Notes: generated by a model not told the origin, from the letters alone. 64,000 nucleotides of DNA from an uncultured Pseudomonadales bacterium (GCA_943789335.1 CALSTS010000001.1:124001-188000), one strand, 5' to 3'; shown: positions 1 to 10,233, counted from the first letter of the stretch. Program-made: numbers and translations.

Positions 1-981
1 CAGCGCTTGGAGGCCGTCCTTTTCTATCCTGAAGACACTGCTGGAGGCCTGTTAAATACCGATACAATCACAGTAAGGCGCAGTCACACCCTCGATGTAG
101 TGCTACGTTATTTGCGCCGCCATGATGAAATCCCAAGCATGACAGATAATCTTCTAGTGGTTAGTCGTGAAGACCACTTGGTTGGCTTGTTACCCTTGCG
201 CAAAGTCTTGGTTTCAGACCCGAATCTCACTGTCAGCGAAATCATGATTACTGATTTTGAAGCAATCCCTGTATCTATGCCCGACAATGAAGTGGCACAA
301 CTGTTTGAAAGGATGGACTGGGTTTCAGCGCCCGTTGTGAATGAAGACGGCAAATTATTGGGCCGAATCACAATTGACGATATTGTTGATGTCATTCGAG
401 AAGATGCCGATCATTCATTTATGCGTATGGCCGGTCTGGGTGAAGAAGACGATACCTTTGCGCCTGTATTTAAAACGGCCAAACGCCGTGCTATTTGGTT
501 AGGAGTAAATCTGATAACTGCATTCCTTGCTGCTGTAGTTATAAGTCGTTTTTCGGACACCATCAATGAAATTGTAGCCTTAGCCGTATTAATGACCATC
601 GTCGCTAGCATGGGAGGCGTTGCAGGCAACCAAACCTTAACCCTAGTTATTAGAAGTATGGCTCTTGGACAGATTGGTAAAACCAACTCTTTATGGCTGA
701 TGTGGCGTGAGTTGGGTGTCGGTTTGCTAAACGGTTTACTCTGGGCGCTTGTCGCAGCAATGATTGCTATATTCTGGTTTTCTGATAATAAGCTGGCGTA
801 TATATTTGCCGGCGCCATGATCGTCACTATTATAGTTGCCGTCTTAGCTGGCGCCCTATTGCCAATATTCCTCAAAAAATTAAAAATTGACCCCGCCTTG
901 GCTGGTAGCGTTGTTCTAACTACTATCACTGATGTGGTTGGCTTCCTTTCATTCCTCGGTCTTGCAACATTACTGTATTGA
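1..981 (+). CDS. mgtE: Magnesium transporter MgtE, 5' end outside window
   Basis: The reading frame is open from base 1, so the N-terminal domain starts before the window. The visible part begins with the PEDTAGGLLNTD segment typical of MgtE, followed by two CBS domains (roughly visible residues 25-150) that sense intracellular Mg2+. After these come about five hydrophobic segments forming the pore domain. The pore segment AVLMTIVASMGGVAGNQTL is the MgtE signature that lines the Mg2+ path in the inner membrane, and the C-terminus ends in a last membrane helix. The family is a homodimeric Mg2+ channel gated by its cytosolic domains. The yjgA start lies 7 bases after the stop on the same strand, so the two are probably cotranscribed. 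Confidence 0.93.
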   Translation, partial: QRLEAVLFYPEDTAGGLLNTDTITVRRSHTLDVVLRYLRRHDEIPSMTDNLLVVSREDHLVGLLPLRKVLVSDPNLTVSEIMITDFEAIPVSMPDNEVAQLFERMDWVSAPVVNEDGKLLGRITIDDIVDVIREDADHSFMRMAGLGEEDDTFAPVFKTAKRRAIWLGVNLITAFLAAVVISRFSDTINEIVALAVLMTIVASMGGVAGNQTLTLVIRSMALGQIGKTNSLWLMWRELGVGLLNGLLWALVAAMIAIFWFSDNKLAYIFAGAMIVTIIVAVLAGALLPIFLKKLKIDPALAGSVVLTTITDVVGFLSFLGLATLLY

Positions 982-988
982 ACATGAC

Positions 989-1507
989 ATGAATAACTCC
1001 GAAGAACCGCTAGATAATACAGAAGAGTTTGTTAGCAAAAGTCAGCGCAAACGTGAAATGCTAGCCTTACAAGATTTAGGCAAAAAGCTAACTGAGGTCA
1101 ATGCCCCGCTACTTGCAAAGTGTCAACTGCCTACTGAATTATTAAGTGCTATTGAAGAATACAAGCGTTTACCTAATAAGCATGAAGCACGTCGCAGACA
1201 ACTTCAATTTATTGGAAAAGTAATGCGCAGTGTTGACACTTCTTTAATTGAAAAGGTTCTAGAACGGGATCAGCATAACGCTAATTTGAATAAACGTTTC
1301 TTTACCCAATTAGAGGACTTACGAGAAAAGCTTCTAGCTGGGTCTGAAGAAGCTTTGCAAGAACTAATTCTTGACCATCCAACGATAGACATTCAGTATT
1401 TAAGGCAGTTAATTCGACAGACCCTGAAAGAACAGGACCACAAGAAACCTCCGAGTTCAGGTAAAAAGCTTTTCCAATATTTGCGAGAACTCAAACAAAC
1501 TGATTAA
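989..1507 (+). CDS. yjgA: Ribosome-associated protein YjgA/DarP (DUF615)
   Basis: A 172-residue charged helical protein. The start ATG at 989 gives MNNSEEPLDN. A longer in-frame reading from 932 would overlap mgtE and has no family support. Family features are the early SKSQRKREMLALQDLGK segment and the C-terminal RQLIRQTLKEQ region. Characterised members (about 180 residues) bind late 50S ribosomal precursors and help active-site assembly of the large subunit. The 3' end overlaps the convergent mrp gene by 4 bases, so the two stop codons interlock. Confidence 0.85.
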   Translation: MNNSEEPLDNTEEFVSKSQRKREMLALQDLGKKLTEVNAPLLAKCQLPTELLSAIEEYKRLPNKHEARRRQLQFIGKVMRSVDTSLIEKVLERDQHNANLNKRFFTQLEDLREKLLAGSEEALQELILDHPTIDIQYLRQLIRQTLKEQDHKKPPSSGKKLFQYLRELKQTD

Positions 1508-2346
1508 TCATCTACTACGCTAATGTTAGGCGTGCTTAAACTACTGTTTAGGTCCTGCACGGTATTCGCTACTCTTATAGCGATATTGCGGTATATCTCT
1601 GCAACTTTACCATAGGCGTCTGCTGCAACGATTGGTACACCCTCATCACTCCGCTCACGTATAGCTTTATTGAGCGGCAAACTTCCTAGTACATCTACGG
1701 CGTAATCTTTAGCTATACTTTCGGCCCCACCTTCACCAAAAATATGTTCCTCATGTCCACATTCACTACATATATGTAGTCCCATATTCTCTACTACACC
1801 CAAAATGGGGATGCCTACTTTGCGAAACATTTCTATACCACGCTTGGCATCTAGCAATGCAACATCTTGTGGAGTTGTAACTATCACTGCGCCTGTTACC
1901 GGAACCGATTGCGCCAAACTTAATTGAATATCACCCGTGCCTGGCGGCATATCCACAATAAGATAGTCCAAGTCACCCCACTGTGTATCATTAAGTATTT
2001 GATTAAATGCACCCACCACCATAGGTCCACGCCAGGCCATGGCCTGATTTGCGTCTACTAAGAAGCCAATTGAGTGGCAATAAATACCATGTGCCGATAT
2101 TGGTTTCATGGTTCGTTCGTCCACTATCTCTGGTCGAGTTCCTTCTGCCAAACCAAGCATGATAGGAATACTGGGGCCATAAATATCTGCATCATATAAA
2201 CCTACTTTTGCACCCTGATCTTTTAAGCTAAGCGCTAGATTGACTGCAGTTGTAGATTTTCCAACCCCGCCTTTGCCTGATGCAACTACAATTATATTTT
2301 TTATGCCTGCCAGATTTGGGCTAGTGTCTGCTTGCTTTTGATTCAT
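1504..2346 (-). CDS. mrp: Mrp/ApbC-type iron-sulfur carrier ATPase
   Basis: A 280-residue P-loop ATPase of the Mrp/NBP35 family, which carries and transfers Fe-S clusters in the cytosol. The deviant Walker A VASGKGGVGKST lies near residue 22, the switch region DYLIVDMPPGTGD is in the middle, and the cluster-binding CSEC pair (ICSECGHEE) is at about residue 194. Compared with the E. coli protein (about 370 residues) the N-terminal MIP18/DUF59 domain is missing, so this is the short form found in many bacteria. An intrinsic terminator separates it from hppA upstream, so it probably has its own promoter. Confidence 0.93.
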   Translation of the reverse strand: MNQKQADTSPNLAGIKNIIVVASGKGGVGKSTTAVNLALSLKDQGAKVGLYDADIYGPSIPIMLGLAEGTRPEIVDERTMKPISAHGIYCHSIGFLVDANQAMAWRGPMVVGAFNQILNDTQWGDLDYLIVDMPPGTGDIQLSLAQSVPVTGAVIVTTPQDVALLDAKRGIEMFRKVGIPILGVVENMGLHICSECGHEEHIFGEGGAESIAKDYAVDVLGSLPLNKAIRERSDEGVPIVAADAYGKVAEIYRNIAIRVANTVQDLNSSLSTPNISVVDD

Positions 2347-2412
2347 ATAACTCTCTTAAATTTCTCGAACTTTGCTTCAAAGTTTTTGAACCTGTCTAAA
2401 ATCTTTTAATAA

Positions 2413-2440
2413 AAAAGGGGCACCAAGGCCCCTTTTGTAT
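2413..2440 (-). terminator. Intrinsic terminator of hppA
   Basis: A perfect 9-bp stem (AAAAGGGGC against GCCCCTTTT) with a 6-base loop lies just past the hppA stop. On the minus strand it is followed by a run of T, as expected for termination of hppA. Its symmetric A/T flanks could also work from the other side. Confidence 0.85.
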
Positions 2441-2461
2441 TTACATGAAACACACTTTGAA

Positions 2462-4600
2462 TTAAAGCAGTATGCCACCATAGTTAACAAAGAACGGTGC
2501 AAATACCAAACTCAAAATTGCTGATAGTTTAATCAGGATGTTCAATGAAGGTCCTGAAGTATCTTTTAGCGGGTCACCAACAGTATCACCAACTACTGCT
2601 GCTTTATGTTCATCTGAACCTTTGCCGCCCAGATTACCTGCTTCGATATATTTCTTGGCGTTATCCCAGGCGCCGCCACTATTAGAAGACGCAATGGCTA
2701 GAACACCACCAGTCACTAATGAGCCAGCCAACATTCCGGCCACAGCTGAAACGCCAAACAAGAAACCAACAGCAAGTGGCGTACCTATAATCAACACACC
2801 AGGAGCTATCATTTCGCGTAATGCAGCCTTTGTAGAAATGGCCACACACTGAGCATATTGCGGGCGTCCCTGACCTTCCATGATGCCAGGAATTTCACGG
2901 AATTGACGGCGAACTTCCTCGATCATATCAAAAGCCGCAGCACCGACAGATTTCATCGTCATCGCTGAGAACAAGAAAGGCAGTACCGCCCCCATAAATA
3001 GACTGACGAAGACAACCGGATCAAGCAAAGTAATGGAGCCAATAAGATCATAGTTAGCACCAAACTCAGGAAGCTCACGCATTAAGTTTTGTGAATGCGT
3101 TAAGAATGCACCGAACAATGCCAATGAAGTCAGAATTGCAGCACCAATAGCAAAGCCTTTACCAATAGCAGCTGTTGTGTTGCCAGCAGAATCCAGAATA
3201 TCCGTGCGACGACGCACTTCTTTATCTAAACCAACCATTTCGGCAATACCGCCAGCGTTATCAGCAACAGGCCCATACGCGTCAATTGTCAGTGCAATTG
3301 CTAAAGTCCCCAGCATACCCAAAGAAGCAATGGCAATTCCGTACATGCCAGCTAGCTCCCATGAAACAAATATTGAAACAGCAATAGCAGCATAAGGCAG
3401 CACAGTACTTTTATAACCAAGTGCCAGACCAAAAATAATGTTTGTTGCTGCGCCTGTTTCACAAGACTTAGCGATATCCTGAACCGGTTTATATTGATCC
3501 GATGTGTAATATTCAGTTAAAAGTCCTACTGCGAGACCAGCAAGCAATCCAGAAAAGAAACACCAGTAAACGCCAGTGTTTGAATAAATTTCGCCATTGA
3601 TAGCGAAAGAGTCTGGAATCATCCACATAGTCACAAAGTAAAGTACTACCGCCATAATCGCACTTGAGATAATTAACAGTTTCTTTAAGGCAGGAGCTAC
3701 TTGTTCTTCAGTATGCACACGGACCAGCATTTTGGTCACTAGGCTCACTGGAATACCTACTGCAGTGATCATGATCGGATAAAGCATCGCATTTAAATCT
3801 GCAGAAAAGGCTATTGCAGAAATAACCAGTGCCGCACAGGTGCTCTCAGCACATGAACCAAACAAATCGGCTCCCATACCTGCCACATCACCTACATTAT
3901 CTCCGACATTATCGGCAATAACAGCTGGATTACGGGGATCATCTTCAGGTATACCTTTTTCTACTTTTCCTACCAAGTCAGCTCCAACATCAGCTGCTTT
4001 GGTGAAAATCCCTCCACCGACACGAGCAAAAAGAGCAATAGAAGAACCACCCAATCCGAAACCGGCAATGACTTCCATCAACACATTGTTTTCAACGTCA
4101 GGTAATACCGCATTCATCACTAAATAAATAATGATCAAACCTAATGTCGCAAGACCAACCAGAGCAAAACCCATGACAGCGCCAGAATTCATAGCAACAA
4201 TAAACGCATCGGCAATATTATTACGAGCAGAAACAGTTGTACGGGCGTTACCGGCAGTGGCAACTTTCATGCCGATATAGCCAGAAAGAATGGAAATAAT
4301 TGCACCAAATAGAAAAGCTATAGCAGTAAATATACCTTCCCTAACATCTGGTGTATGTTGGTCATCAATTAATAAGGCAATGATTATGGCAAAACCAATC
4401 ATAAAATAGGCCAAATATTTATATTCCTGCTTCAAAAAGGCCATAGCGCCTTCAGCAATAGCCCCATGTATGGTTTTAAGGCGTCCACTTTCTTCTGCAT
4501 CAAGCCCTAAGTCCACAGGAATGCTGATCACCTTTTTCATGTAATAAAAAGCGATGGCAAGCCCCATAAGGGACAGGAGAATAATTAGTGCAATTGTCAT
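2462..4600 (-). CDS. hppA: K+-dependent membrane pyrophosphatase (H+ or Na+ pump)
   Basis: A 712-residue polytopic inner-membrane protein that couples pyrophosphate hydrolysis to ion pumping. Visible hallmarks are the [22 protein letters not shown] substrate loop, [20 protein letters not shown], and the C-terminal [20 protein letters not shown] that binds Mg-PPi. The [10 protein letters not shown] segment has Ala where K+-independent enzymes have Lys, so K+ dependence is predicted from established family rules. The sequence alone does not settle whether it moves Na+ or protons. It is monocistronic, with its own terminator downstream. Such pumps help cells save ATP and reuse PPi from biosynthesis. 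Confidence 0.96.
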   Translation of the reverse strand: MTIALIILLSLMGLAIAFYYMKKVISIPVDLGLDAEESGRLKTIHGAIAEGAMAFLKQEYKYLAYFMIGFAIIIALLIDDQHTPDVREGIFTAIAFLFGAIISILSGYIGMKVATAGNARTTVSARNNIADAFIVAMNSGAVMGFALVGLATLGLIIIYLVMNAVLPDVENNVLMEVIAGFGLGGSSIALFARVGGGIFTKAADVGADLVGKVEKGIPEDDPRNPAVIADNVGDNVGDVAGMGADLFGSCAESTCAALVISAIAFSADLNAMLYPIMITAVGIPVSLVTKMLVRVHTEEQVAPALKKLLIISSAIMAVVLYFVTMWMIPDSFAINGEIYSNTGVYWCFFSGLLAGLAVGLLTEYYTSDQYKPVQDIAKSCETGAATNIIFGLALGYKSTVLPYAAIAVSIFVSWELAGMYGIAIASLGMLGTLAIALTIDAYGPVADNAGGIAEMVGLDKEVRRRTDILDSAGNTTAAIGKGFAIGAAILTSLALFGAFLTHSQNLMRELPEFGANYDLIGSITLLDPVVFVSLFMGAVLPFLFSAMTMKSVGAAAFDMIEEVRRQFREIPGIMEGQGRPQYAQCVAISTKAALREMIAPGVLIIGTPLAVGFLFGVSAVAGMLAGSLVTGGVLAIASSNSGGAWDNAKKYIEAGNLGGKGSDEHKAAVVGDTVGDPLKDTSGPSLNILIKLSAILSLVFAPFFVNYGGILL

Positions 4601-4709
4601 CCAGAAAATCTCCGTACAAATTAATTAAATTTAGGTTGAAAAAAACCCGCGCACTTTACCACAACCCGATGAACAAACAAAGCTAAGAAAGGGTGTTGTG
4701 AAGTATGAA

Positions 4710-5333
4710 TTATTGAGCTTGCAGAGCGGCGGCTTGAGTGCGTAAACGTTCTAGTTGCTCGGCCAATTCTTCAAGACGCTCAGTATCAATATCTTCATCT
4801 AAAAGTCCTGTTTCGGAATCAAGAGTATTGAATTTTCCGCTTTCTTCACTAAGTGCAGCGGACATCGTTTCTGCCGCTTCAAGTGCTTGGCTTAAAACTT
4901 CGTTAGCTGACTCTATTGCTTGCGTTTGTTCATTAAGCGATTGAACCTGCATGCTTAATTCTTCTACTCTAGCTTGCTGCCTTGCTGAAGTCGCTTCCTG
5001 ACGTAATTGTTCAGCTTTTATTTCCGCGGCTCTTCTAGCCTCTTCCGCTAGGCTGCGAGCCTCTTCTGCAGCTCTTTGTCGTTCTTCTTGGCGAGCAACT
5101 TCAGCTCTTTCAAACTCTATGCGTGCTGCTTCTTGTCTGCTCGCCTCTTCCCGCTCTATTTCTTCAACTCGCAAGCTCTCTAGTCGAGCTAGTTCGGCCT
5201 GCTCTGCAGCTTGTTGTTGCTCGGTACGGGCCGTTTCTCGAGCACTATCTTGGGCTGCGTTATTAGCACAGGCAGATAGCAATATCGCAAGACCAATCAA
5301 GGTGATTTTTAAAAGACTTTGGTTAAATTTCAT
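4710..5333 (-). CDS. Coiled-coil lipoprotein of unknown function
   Basis: 207 residues. The N-terminus MKFNQSLLKITLIGLAILLSACAN is a lipoprotein signal with lipobox LSAC, so Cys near residue 22 should be lipidated. Most of the mature protein (about residues 35-150) is a long Ala/Glu/Arg/Gln coiled coil with repeated EEARRAAE-type heptads, and a second short coil lies at the C-terminus (RLEELAEQLERLRTQ). No enzymatic motif is visible. The composition resembles envelope spacer or tether lipoproteins, but I do not recognise a family. It is divergent from the gene at 5450 and shares a 116-bp intergenic region with it. Confidence 0.75.
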   Translation of the reverse strand: MKFNQSLLKITLIGLAILLSACANNAAQDSARETARTEQQQAAEQAELARLESLRVEEIEREEASRQEAARIEFERAEVARQEERQRAAEEARSLAEEARRAAEIKAEQLRQEATSARQQARVEELSMQVQSLNEQTQAIESANEVLSQALEAAETMSAALSEESGKFNTLDSETGLLDEDIDTERLEELAEQLERLRTQAAALQAQ

Positions 5334-5449
5334 ATCCCTAAATACAACTGAAAGAAGTAAGGCGGCGATAATACCCCAAAAACCTAATGTTTATGAAACT
5401 TTTTGTTGATAACTATCCAGAATAATCAAGGCTAAGTATACTGTTTGCT

Positions 5450-6760
5450 ATGAAGTTTTTTAGCTACACACTAAGCTTATTTATACTGTTGGTGCTCAGC
5501 CTGCCCTTACTTGGCTTATTTATAGCTTTGGAAGAAACGTCAACTTACCCATTAAACAGGCAGCTAAGCCTTGAACAAATTAGCAGTATTGAGGATATGT
5601 TAATTGAATACGACCCTCGGTATTTGTTCAACAACAGTGATCAATTTATTGAACTAAATGAAGCTGAAAGTAATGCGCTTTTAATCTATTTTTCTCAGCA
5701 ATTAAACAATTACAACTTCGACTGGCTAACAGATAACACCCTGTCAATTGAATTAATGCCTGGCTCAGCCAAGTTGGGAGGTAGTTTTGCTATCAAACCT
5801 AATTTATTTGGCAGATATTTAAATGTTGAAACCAGCTTCGAACAAGTAAGAAATAATTTAATCTTGCAAGATCTTCGCTTAGGCGATCTTAAAATCCCTA
5901 GCTTTATCCTTCGCCCTTTCTTAAATTACAGCCAACAAGTCCTTGCCGATAATGATAATTATCGACTCCTAAACTTAATGCTGGCTTCCATCAGACAATT
6001 TGAAATTAAAGAAAATTATCTAGGCCTCACTATTAATTGGACAACGGAAAATTTTGATCTTGTTAGAGAACAAGCTAGGCGACTTCTTATTGATGAAACA
6101 ACTCATAACCAACTTATCACCTTCCAAAACCATTTAACGGCTATCCTCAATGAAGTCCCAGAAGACATTAGATCCATCAGCTTGAATGCTTTAATAGCAC
6201 CTCTTTTTAGTCTTGCTATGGAAACCGAAGGAGATCCAGTTGAAGAAAACCAAGCAATACTATTAATTCTGAGTTCATTTTTATTAGCGGAGTTGGAGAT
6301 TGAAGACTTAGTCGGCACTGAAGCTGCAGCAGCGACAATTTCAAGACCTTTGCGAGTCACTCTTGAAGCCAGAGATGACCTTCCTCGCCATATGATTGCT
6401 TCTGCGGCGATTGCAGCTTATGCCGATAACGATATGGCCAATATGTTATCTATTTATAAAGAAGTTCACGACAGTCGCAGCAATTCTGGATTCAGTTTTA
6501 GTGATATCACTGCCAATCAAATTGGCACTCGCATTGGAGAACTAGCAACGGAAGATCAAAATACCGCATTACAACTTCAACGTTTCTTTGCCGAAGTGGC
6601 ACTTGAAAGCGAATATATCCCGCTAGTCGGTCGGGCTGATGGAATCAGCGAAGCCGAATTTATTGCTCAATATGGCAGCCGAAGTTCTGATACTTACTTA
6701 AACCGATTGGAAATGATTGAGGATAGCATTGAGCAACTGCCAATTTTCCAGAGCTTATAA
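5450..6760 (+). CDS. Hypothetical membrane-anchored or exported protein
   Basis: 436 residues with an N-terminal hydrophobic helix (FFSYTLSLFILLVLSLPLLG, residues 3-22), so it is either anchored in the inner membrane or exported. The first half is rich in beta-type alternating hydrophobics and Asn. The second half is helical, with a region RHMIASAAIAAYADNDMANMLSIYKEVHDSRS that resembles the end of uncharacterised 400-440 residue proteins near mgtE/yjgA in marine gammaproteobacteria. No cysteine pairs, metal motifs or nucleotide-binding motifs were seen. Codon use matches its neighbours and the frame is open throughout, so it is a real gene, but I assign no function. Confidence 0.75.
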   Translation: MKFFSYTLSLFILLVLSLPLLGLFIALEETSTYPLNRQLSLEQISSIEDMLIEYDPRYLFNNSDQFIELNEAESNALLIYFSQQLNNYNFDWLTDNTLSIELMPGSAKLGGSFAIKPNLFGRYLNVETSFEQVRNNLILQDLRLGDLKIPSFILRPFLNYSQQVLADNDNYRLLNLMLASIRQFEIKENYLGLTINWTTENFDLVREQARRLLIDETTHNQLITFQNHLTAILNEVPEDIRSISLNALIAPLFSLAMETEGDPVEENQAILLILSSFLLAELEIEDLVGTEAAAATISRPLRVTLEARDDLPRHMIASAAIAAYADNDMANMLSIYKEVHDSRSNSGFSFSDITANQIGTRIGELATEDQNTALQLQRFFAEVALESEYIPLVGRADGISEAEFIAQYGSRSSDTYLNRLEMIEDSIEQLPIFQSL

Positions 6761-6791
6761 ACGCTCAAGGTGATTAAATAGACAACTTAAA

Positions 6792-7148
6792 ATGGATAGC
6801 TTAAACGCCAATCAAATCATATCGTTAACTGCAACATTAGAGCAGCTCTTAACTGATTTACGTGAGCAAGTAGAACTAGCCTCACCTGCAGCATCAACAG
6901 TGGTTTTGGATCAAAGCAAGGTTGGCAGGCTATCTCGCATGGATGCTTTACAGCAACAACACATGGCCGATTCAACATTACAGCAAGCTAAAAAACGATT
7001 AAAACTAGTGCAAAAGGCTTTAAATAAAGTGCCAGACGCGGATTATGGTTATTGTGAACTTTGTGAGGACCTCATTGCTTTTGCTCGTTTACAAGCGAGG
7101 CCAGAGGCTCAACTTTGCCTAAGGTGCCAAAGTCAGCAAGAACAATAG
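6792..7148 (+). CDS. DksA/TraR-family zinc-finger protein
   Basis: 118 residues. The N-terminal two thirds are helical (a short coiled coil containing VGRLSRMDALQQQHM). The C-terminus holds a four-cysteine zinc finger, CELCEDLIAFARLQARPE followed by CLRC, of the DksA/TraR family. Such small paralogues bind RNA polymerase through the secondary channel, or are DksA-like regulators whose targets are not known. The coiled-coil tip acidic residues of true DksA are not obvious here. A separate, more typical DksA is encoded at 12.6 kb. The start lies 31 bases after the previous stop, so it could be cotranscribed with it. Confidence 0.85.
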   Translation: MDSLNANQIISLTATLEQLLTDLREQVELASPAASTVVLDQSKVGRLSRMDALQQQHMADSTLQQAKKRLKLVQKALNKVPDADYGYCELCEDLIAFARLQARPEAQLCLRCQSQQEQ

Positions 7149-7408
7149 CTTTTGATAATTCAGTGCTGTTGGAACTGAATAAACTTATAGATTGCAAAAT
7201 ATAAAATATTGTCTTCGCTTGAATATGACATGAGCCTTATAGCCTAAGTCCGTCAATAGGTGAGGCGTAGCTTAGGGGGCGAACCACAGTCTGGCGCAGG
7301 CAAAATAAATAACTGTTTAAATAACAGGCAAGCATCAATAGCTTAACTTGACTAGTACCTATACCATCGGAATAATGAATGGAACATTTACTTTATTGAG
7401 GAATGGCA
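7149..7408. other. Intergenic region with a copy of a REP-like element
   Basis: No gene is seen. At 7260-7310 there is a segment (GTGAGG, then GGCGAACCAC, GTCTG and AAAATAAA in this order) that matches the order of blocks in the hairpin element between purH and purD (53942 onward). The spacing between blocks differs. It may be a degenerate second copy of the same repeat family. Confidence 0.4.
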
Positions 7409-8599
7409 ATGTCAGAACAAGAAAAAGAACAAGAAAAAGAACAAGAAAACAAGCGCAGAGATTTTCTAAAAAATGGCGTTGTCATGGGCGGTTTTGCTAT
7501 GACCGGTTCAGCTCCTTTTATCTCACAAACAGCTATGGCGCAGGATGAAGTCTTAATACCCTTTACTGACATGCCGCCCAATTTCGCTGGCCCACCGAAG
7601 ACCGAAGGTGGCACATTTTTTCAAAACACACAGCTTATAGAAGATTTTTATTCGCGTAATGAAGATCAGTTCTACGTTGTGCAACATTACGGACAGCCCG
7701 AACTTAATACCAACACCCACCGTATTCAGGTAAGCGGCATGGTAGACAATCCAATGACGCTAAGCATGGCAGATATTCGTCGCCGTCCAAAAGTGGAAAT
7801 AGTCGCAGGTTTTGAATGCGGCGGCAATCAACGAGGCCTTTATAATGGCCTTATTGGCAATGCGCGGTGGGGTGGTTGCCGATTGCGTGATTTATTACAA
7901 GATGCTGGCATCCAATATGGCGGCTCAGAAGTTGTTTTCTATGGTGCTGACCGCGGGATGGAGACTATTCGGGATACTGAAGTAGAACAAAGCTTTGCTC
8001 GCGGCCTAAGCTTTAATGAAGCGATGAATGATGACATTATCTTGGCTTATGAAATGAATGGTGAGCCTCTACCTGGCGCGCATGGTTTTCCGATTAGATT
8101 GTTAGTGCCAGGCTGGTATGGCATTACTAATATTAAATGGCTGGAACAGATTCACGTGCAAGACAGGCGCTTTTCTGGAAGATTCCAGGCTCGAGATTAC
8201 GTTACTTTAAGTCGTCGTGACGTTGGCGGGGTAGAACGCTGGGAAGAGCGTCTTGTGACTAAGATTCGATTAAAGTCTGCCATTACCCGTGTCACGAAAA
8301 GCGGCAATAGTCACAACATCATGGGCTTTGCACTTAATGATGGCACGCCACTAAGAGCGGTGGAAGTGAAAATTGATAATGGCCCTTGGCAACAAGCAGA
8401 AATTCTCCCAGACGCTACCCGTTACTCTTGGAAGTTATTTAAGTTCGCTTGGGAAAATGCAACACCCGGCGATCATGAAATCGTATCTCGAGTTATTGAT
8501 GTCAATGGTCAAATCCAAGCAACACCGGAAGAACTACCCGAGAAAGTATCAAGGTGGGAGAATCCTGGCCAGTTCACTCGAACGCTTACCATCATCTGA
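7409..8599 (+). CDS. Tat-exported sulfite-oxidase-family molybdoenzyme (SoxC-like)
   Basis: About 396 residues. The twin-arginine signal NKRRDFLKNGVVMGGFA is followed by a hydrophobic stretch and AMA cleavage site, so the enzyme folds with its cofactor before export to the periplasm. The molybdopterin domain contains FECGGNQR, whose Cys is the expected Mo ligand, and GWYGITNIKWL, typical of sulfite oxidases. The C-terminal 120 residues form the Mo-co dimerisation fold. Start: two ATGs are possible; the one at 7409 sits about 7 bases after TGAGGA and is preferred over 7403. A 12-base repeat gives EQEKEQEKEQE before the signal. MoeA (25.6 kb) would serve the cofactor. The natural substrate (sulfite or other) is inferred. 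Confidence 0.88.
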   Translation: MSEQEKEQEKEQENKRRDFLKNGVVMGGFAMTGSAPFISQTAMAQDEVLIPFTDMPPNFAGPPKTEGGTFFQNTQLIEDFYSRNEDQFYVVQHYGQPELNTNTHRIQVSGMVDNPMTLSMADIRRRPKVEIVAGFECGGNQRGLYNGLIGNARWGGCRLRDLLQDAGIQYGGSEVVFYGADRGMETIRDTEVEQSFARGLSFNEAMNDDIILAYEMNGEPLPGAHGFPIRLLVPGWYGITNIKWLEQIHVQDRRFSGRFQARDYVTLSRRDVGGVERWEERLVTKIRLKSAITRVTKSGNSHNIMGFALNDGTPLRAVEVKIDNGPWQQAEILPDATRYSWKLFKFAWENATPGDHEIVSRVIDVNGQIQATPEELPEKVSRWENPGQFTRTLTII

Positions 8600-8610
8600 T
8601 GTAACAAAAG

Positions 8611-8658
8611 AATCAATATTGGGGCCTATATTGTGGCCTAATAACCCCAATATTGATT
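8611..8658 (+). terminator. 14-bp inverted repeat after the molybdoenzyme gene
   Basis: AATCAATATTGGGG pairs perfectly with CCCCAATATTGATT across a 20-base loop, 12 bases after the stop codon. A weak T-rich tail follows. It is probably the transcription terminator of the molybdoenzyme gene, though the tail is poor and an mRNA-stabilising role is possible. Confidence 0.55.
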
Positions 8659-8747
8659 TAAATCTAATTTGAGTGTCTCTGATTGTTAGAATTCTCTAAC
8701 CTAGGCTTATACTTATACTAAATGCTGGCAACAGCCAGAGGAGAGTT

Positions 8748-10233
8748 ATGTCTAAATCCCGAATATTATTTATATTCAGCCTGATTTTACTCGGTAGTTG
8801 TGACCGTGGCCCATTGACTGCGTTAGAAGTAGACCAGCCTGAGGGTTGGGACGACGATTTGGCTTTGACTATACCAGAAGACCTCAACCCTGATCCTAAT
8901 ATCCTAGAAATAGAATTAGAAGCTCAGATAGTCGATATGGAAATAATTGAGGGCCAAATAACTCCTGTATGGACTTATGGTGGCAGCTTGCCTGGACCTT
9001 TGATCAAAGCCAAGGTCGGGGATACTGTAATCATTCACTTCAAAAATTCTCTTCCTGACTCTACAACTATTCATTGGCATGGCTTAAGAGTACCCAACCA
9101 AATGGATGGTGTTCCTGGCGTTACGCAACCCCCGGTAGAATCAGGTGGTGAATTCAGATACGAATTCACCGTAGACGATGCTGGTACATATTGGTATCAC
9201 CCTCATGTTAATTCAGCTGCTCAAGTTGGTTGGGGGATGTATGGGCCTATTGTTGTTGAAGACCCGAATGATCCTGAAGAGTTTGGTGATGACTTGGTAC
9301 TGGTGATGTCAGACATGAGCCTGAATGTTGGTGACGGAAGCTTTCTGGCAGAAAATGCAGGCTGTGATTTTACTGCATTATTTGGCAAGGAAGGGACAGT
9401 AGTGCTGGTAAATGGAAAGATTCGCCCAACCCTTAAAGTCCGACAAGGTAAGCAACAACGCTGGCGGATCATTAATGCATCTAGATCCAGATATATTCCG
9501 ATTCGCTTGCGCAATCATACATTTACAGTCCTTGGGGGTGATAATGGTCTAGCTGAGCAGTCTGAGGTCGTTGGCCGAGTTGTAGTAACACCATCAGAAC
9601 GAGCAGATGTTGTCTTCACACCGATGAATGAACCCGGCACAACTCAAGCTTTCCGATGGACACCCTTTAATCGAGGTTTCGGCACCGTATATCGTCGGGC
9701 TTCAGTTCCCATGATAGACATTGAAACAGTGATGGATGATGCCGTCATACCTGCTGAAATCCCTATTCAACTTCGCACCATTGAGCCAATTGATCTCAGC
9801 TCTGCCATTGAACAAGATTTGGAAATGACCATTGGGCAAGACCAAACTAATAAAATTGAAATGGGCTTTAACGGTATTCCTTATTGGAGCATGCAGCCAT
9901 TGCAAGCAAGAGTCGGAGAAACTCATATCTGGAACTTAATTAACAACTCTGATTTTAACCACCCTTTTCATTTGCACGGATACTTCTTTCAAGTTCTGGA
10001 TGAAAACCGCATACCTCAATGGAAAGATACCGTTGATGTCCCAGTCGGAGAAAACTGTACGCATAGCCGTTAACTTCGAGGGCAGACCTGGCATGTGGAT
10101 GTACCACTGCCATATTCTAGATCATGCTGAAGCCGGCATGATGGGGCAGCTATGGGTCGGCCCCGCAGACTCTGTTGATCCTGCCCCTGAACAAGATCTT
10201 AGCGTCTTAATAGATGTAATGGTCAAGGAATAG
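8748..10233 (+). pseudogene. Multicopper oxidase (laccase-like) lipoprotein, one frameshift
   Basis: About 495 codons. The signal FIFSLILLGSC is a lipobox, so the product would sit in the envelope. All four copper-binding clusters are present: HWHG, WYHPH, HPFHLHG and HCHILDHAEAGMM (T1, T2 and T3 sites, axial Met). Family members oxidise phenols, metal ions such as Cu(I) or Mn(II), or other substrates with reduction of O2 to water. The frame breaks at about 10050, where an extra A in GAAAAC shifts the ORF to a stop at 10071-10073. The other frame resumes with ETVRIAVNFEG and ends at 10233. A one-base homopolymer error or a recent mutation would both explain this; residues beyond the break are fully conserved. 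Confidence 0.8.

Noticed and set aside
3175-3395. Plus-strand ORFs inside hppA
   Set aside because: They lie fully inside a well-conserved gene on the other strand and have no family features.
7200-7330. tRNA or tmRNA gene suggested by GC-rich patches
   Set aside because: No cloverleaf with acceptor stem, GTTCRA loop or CCA-proximal pairing could be built.
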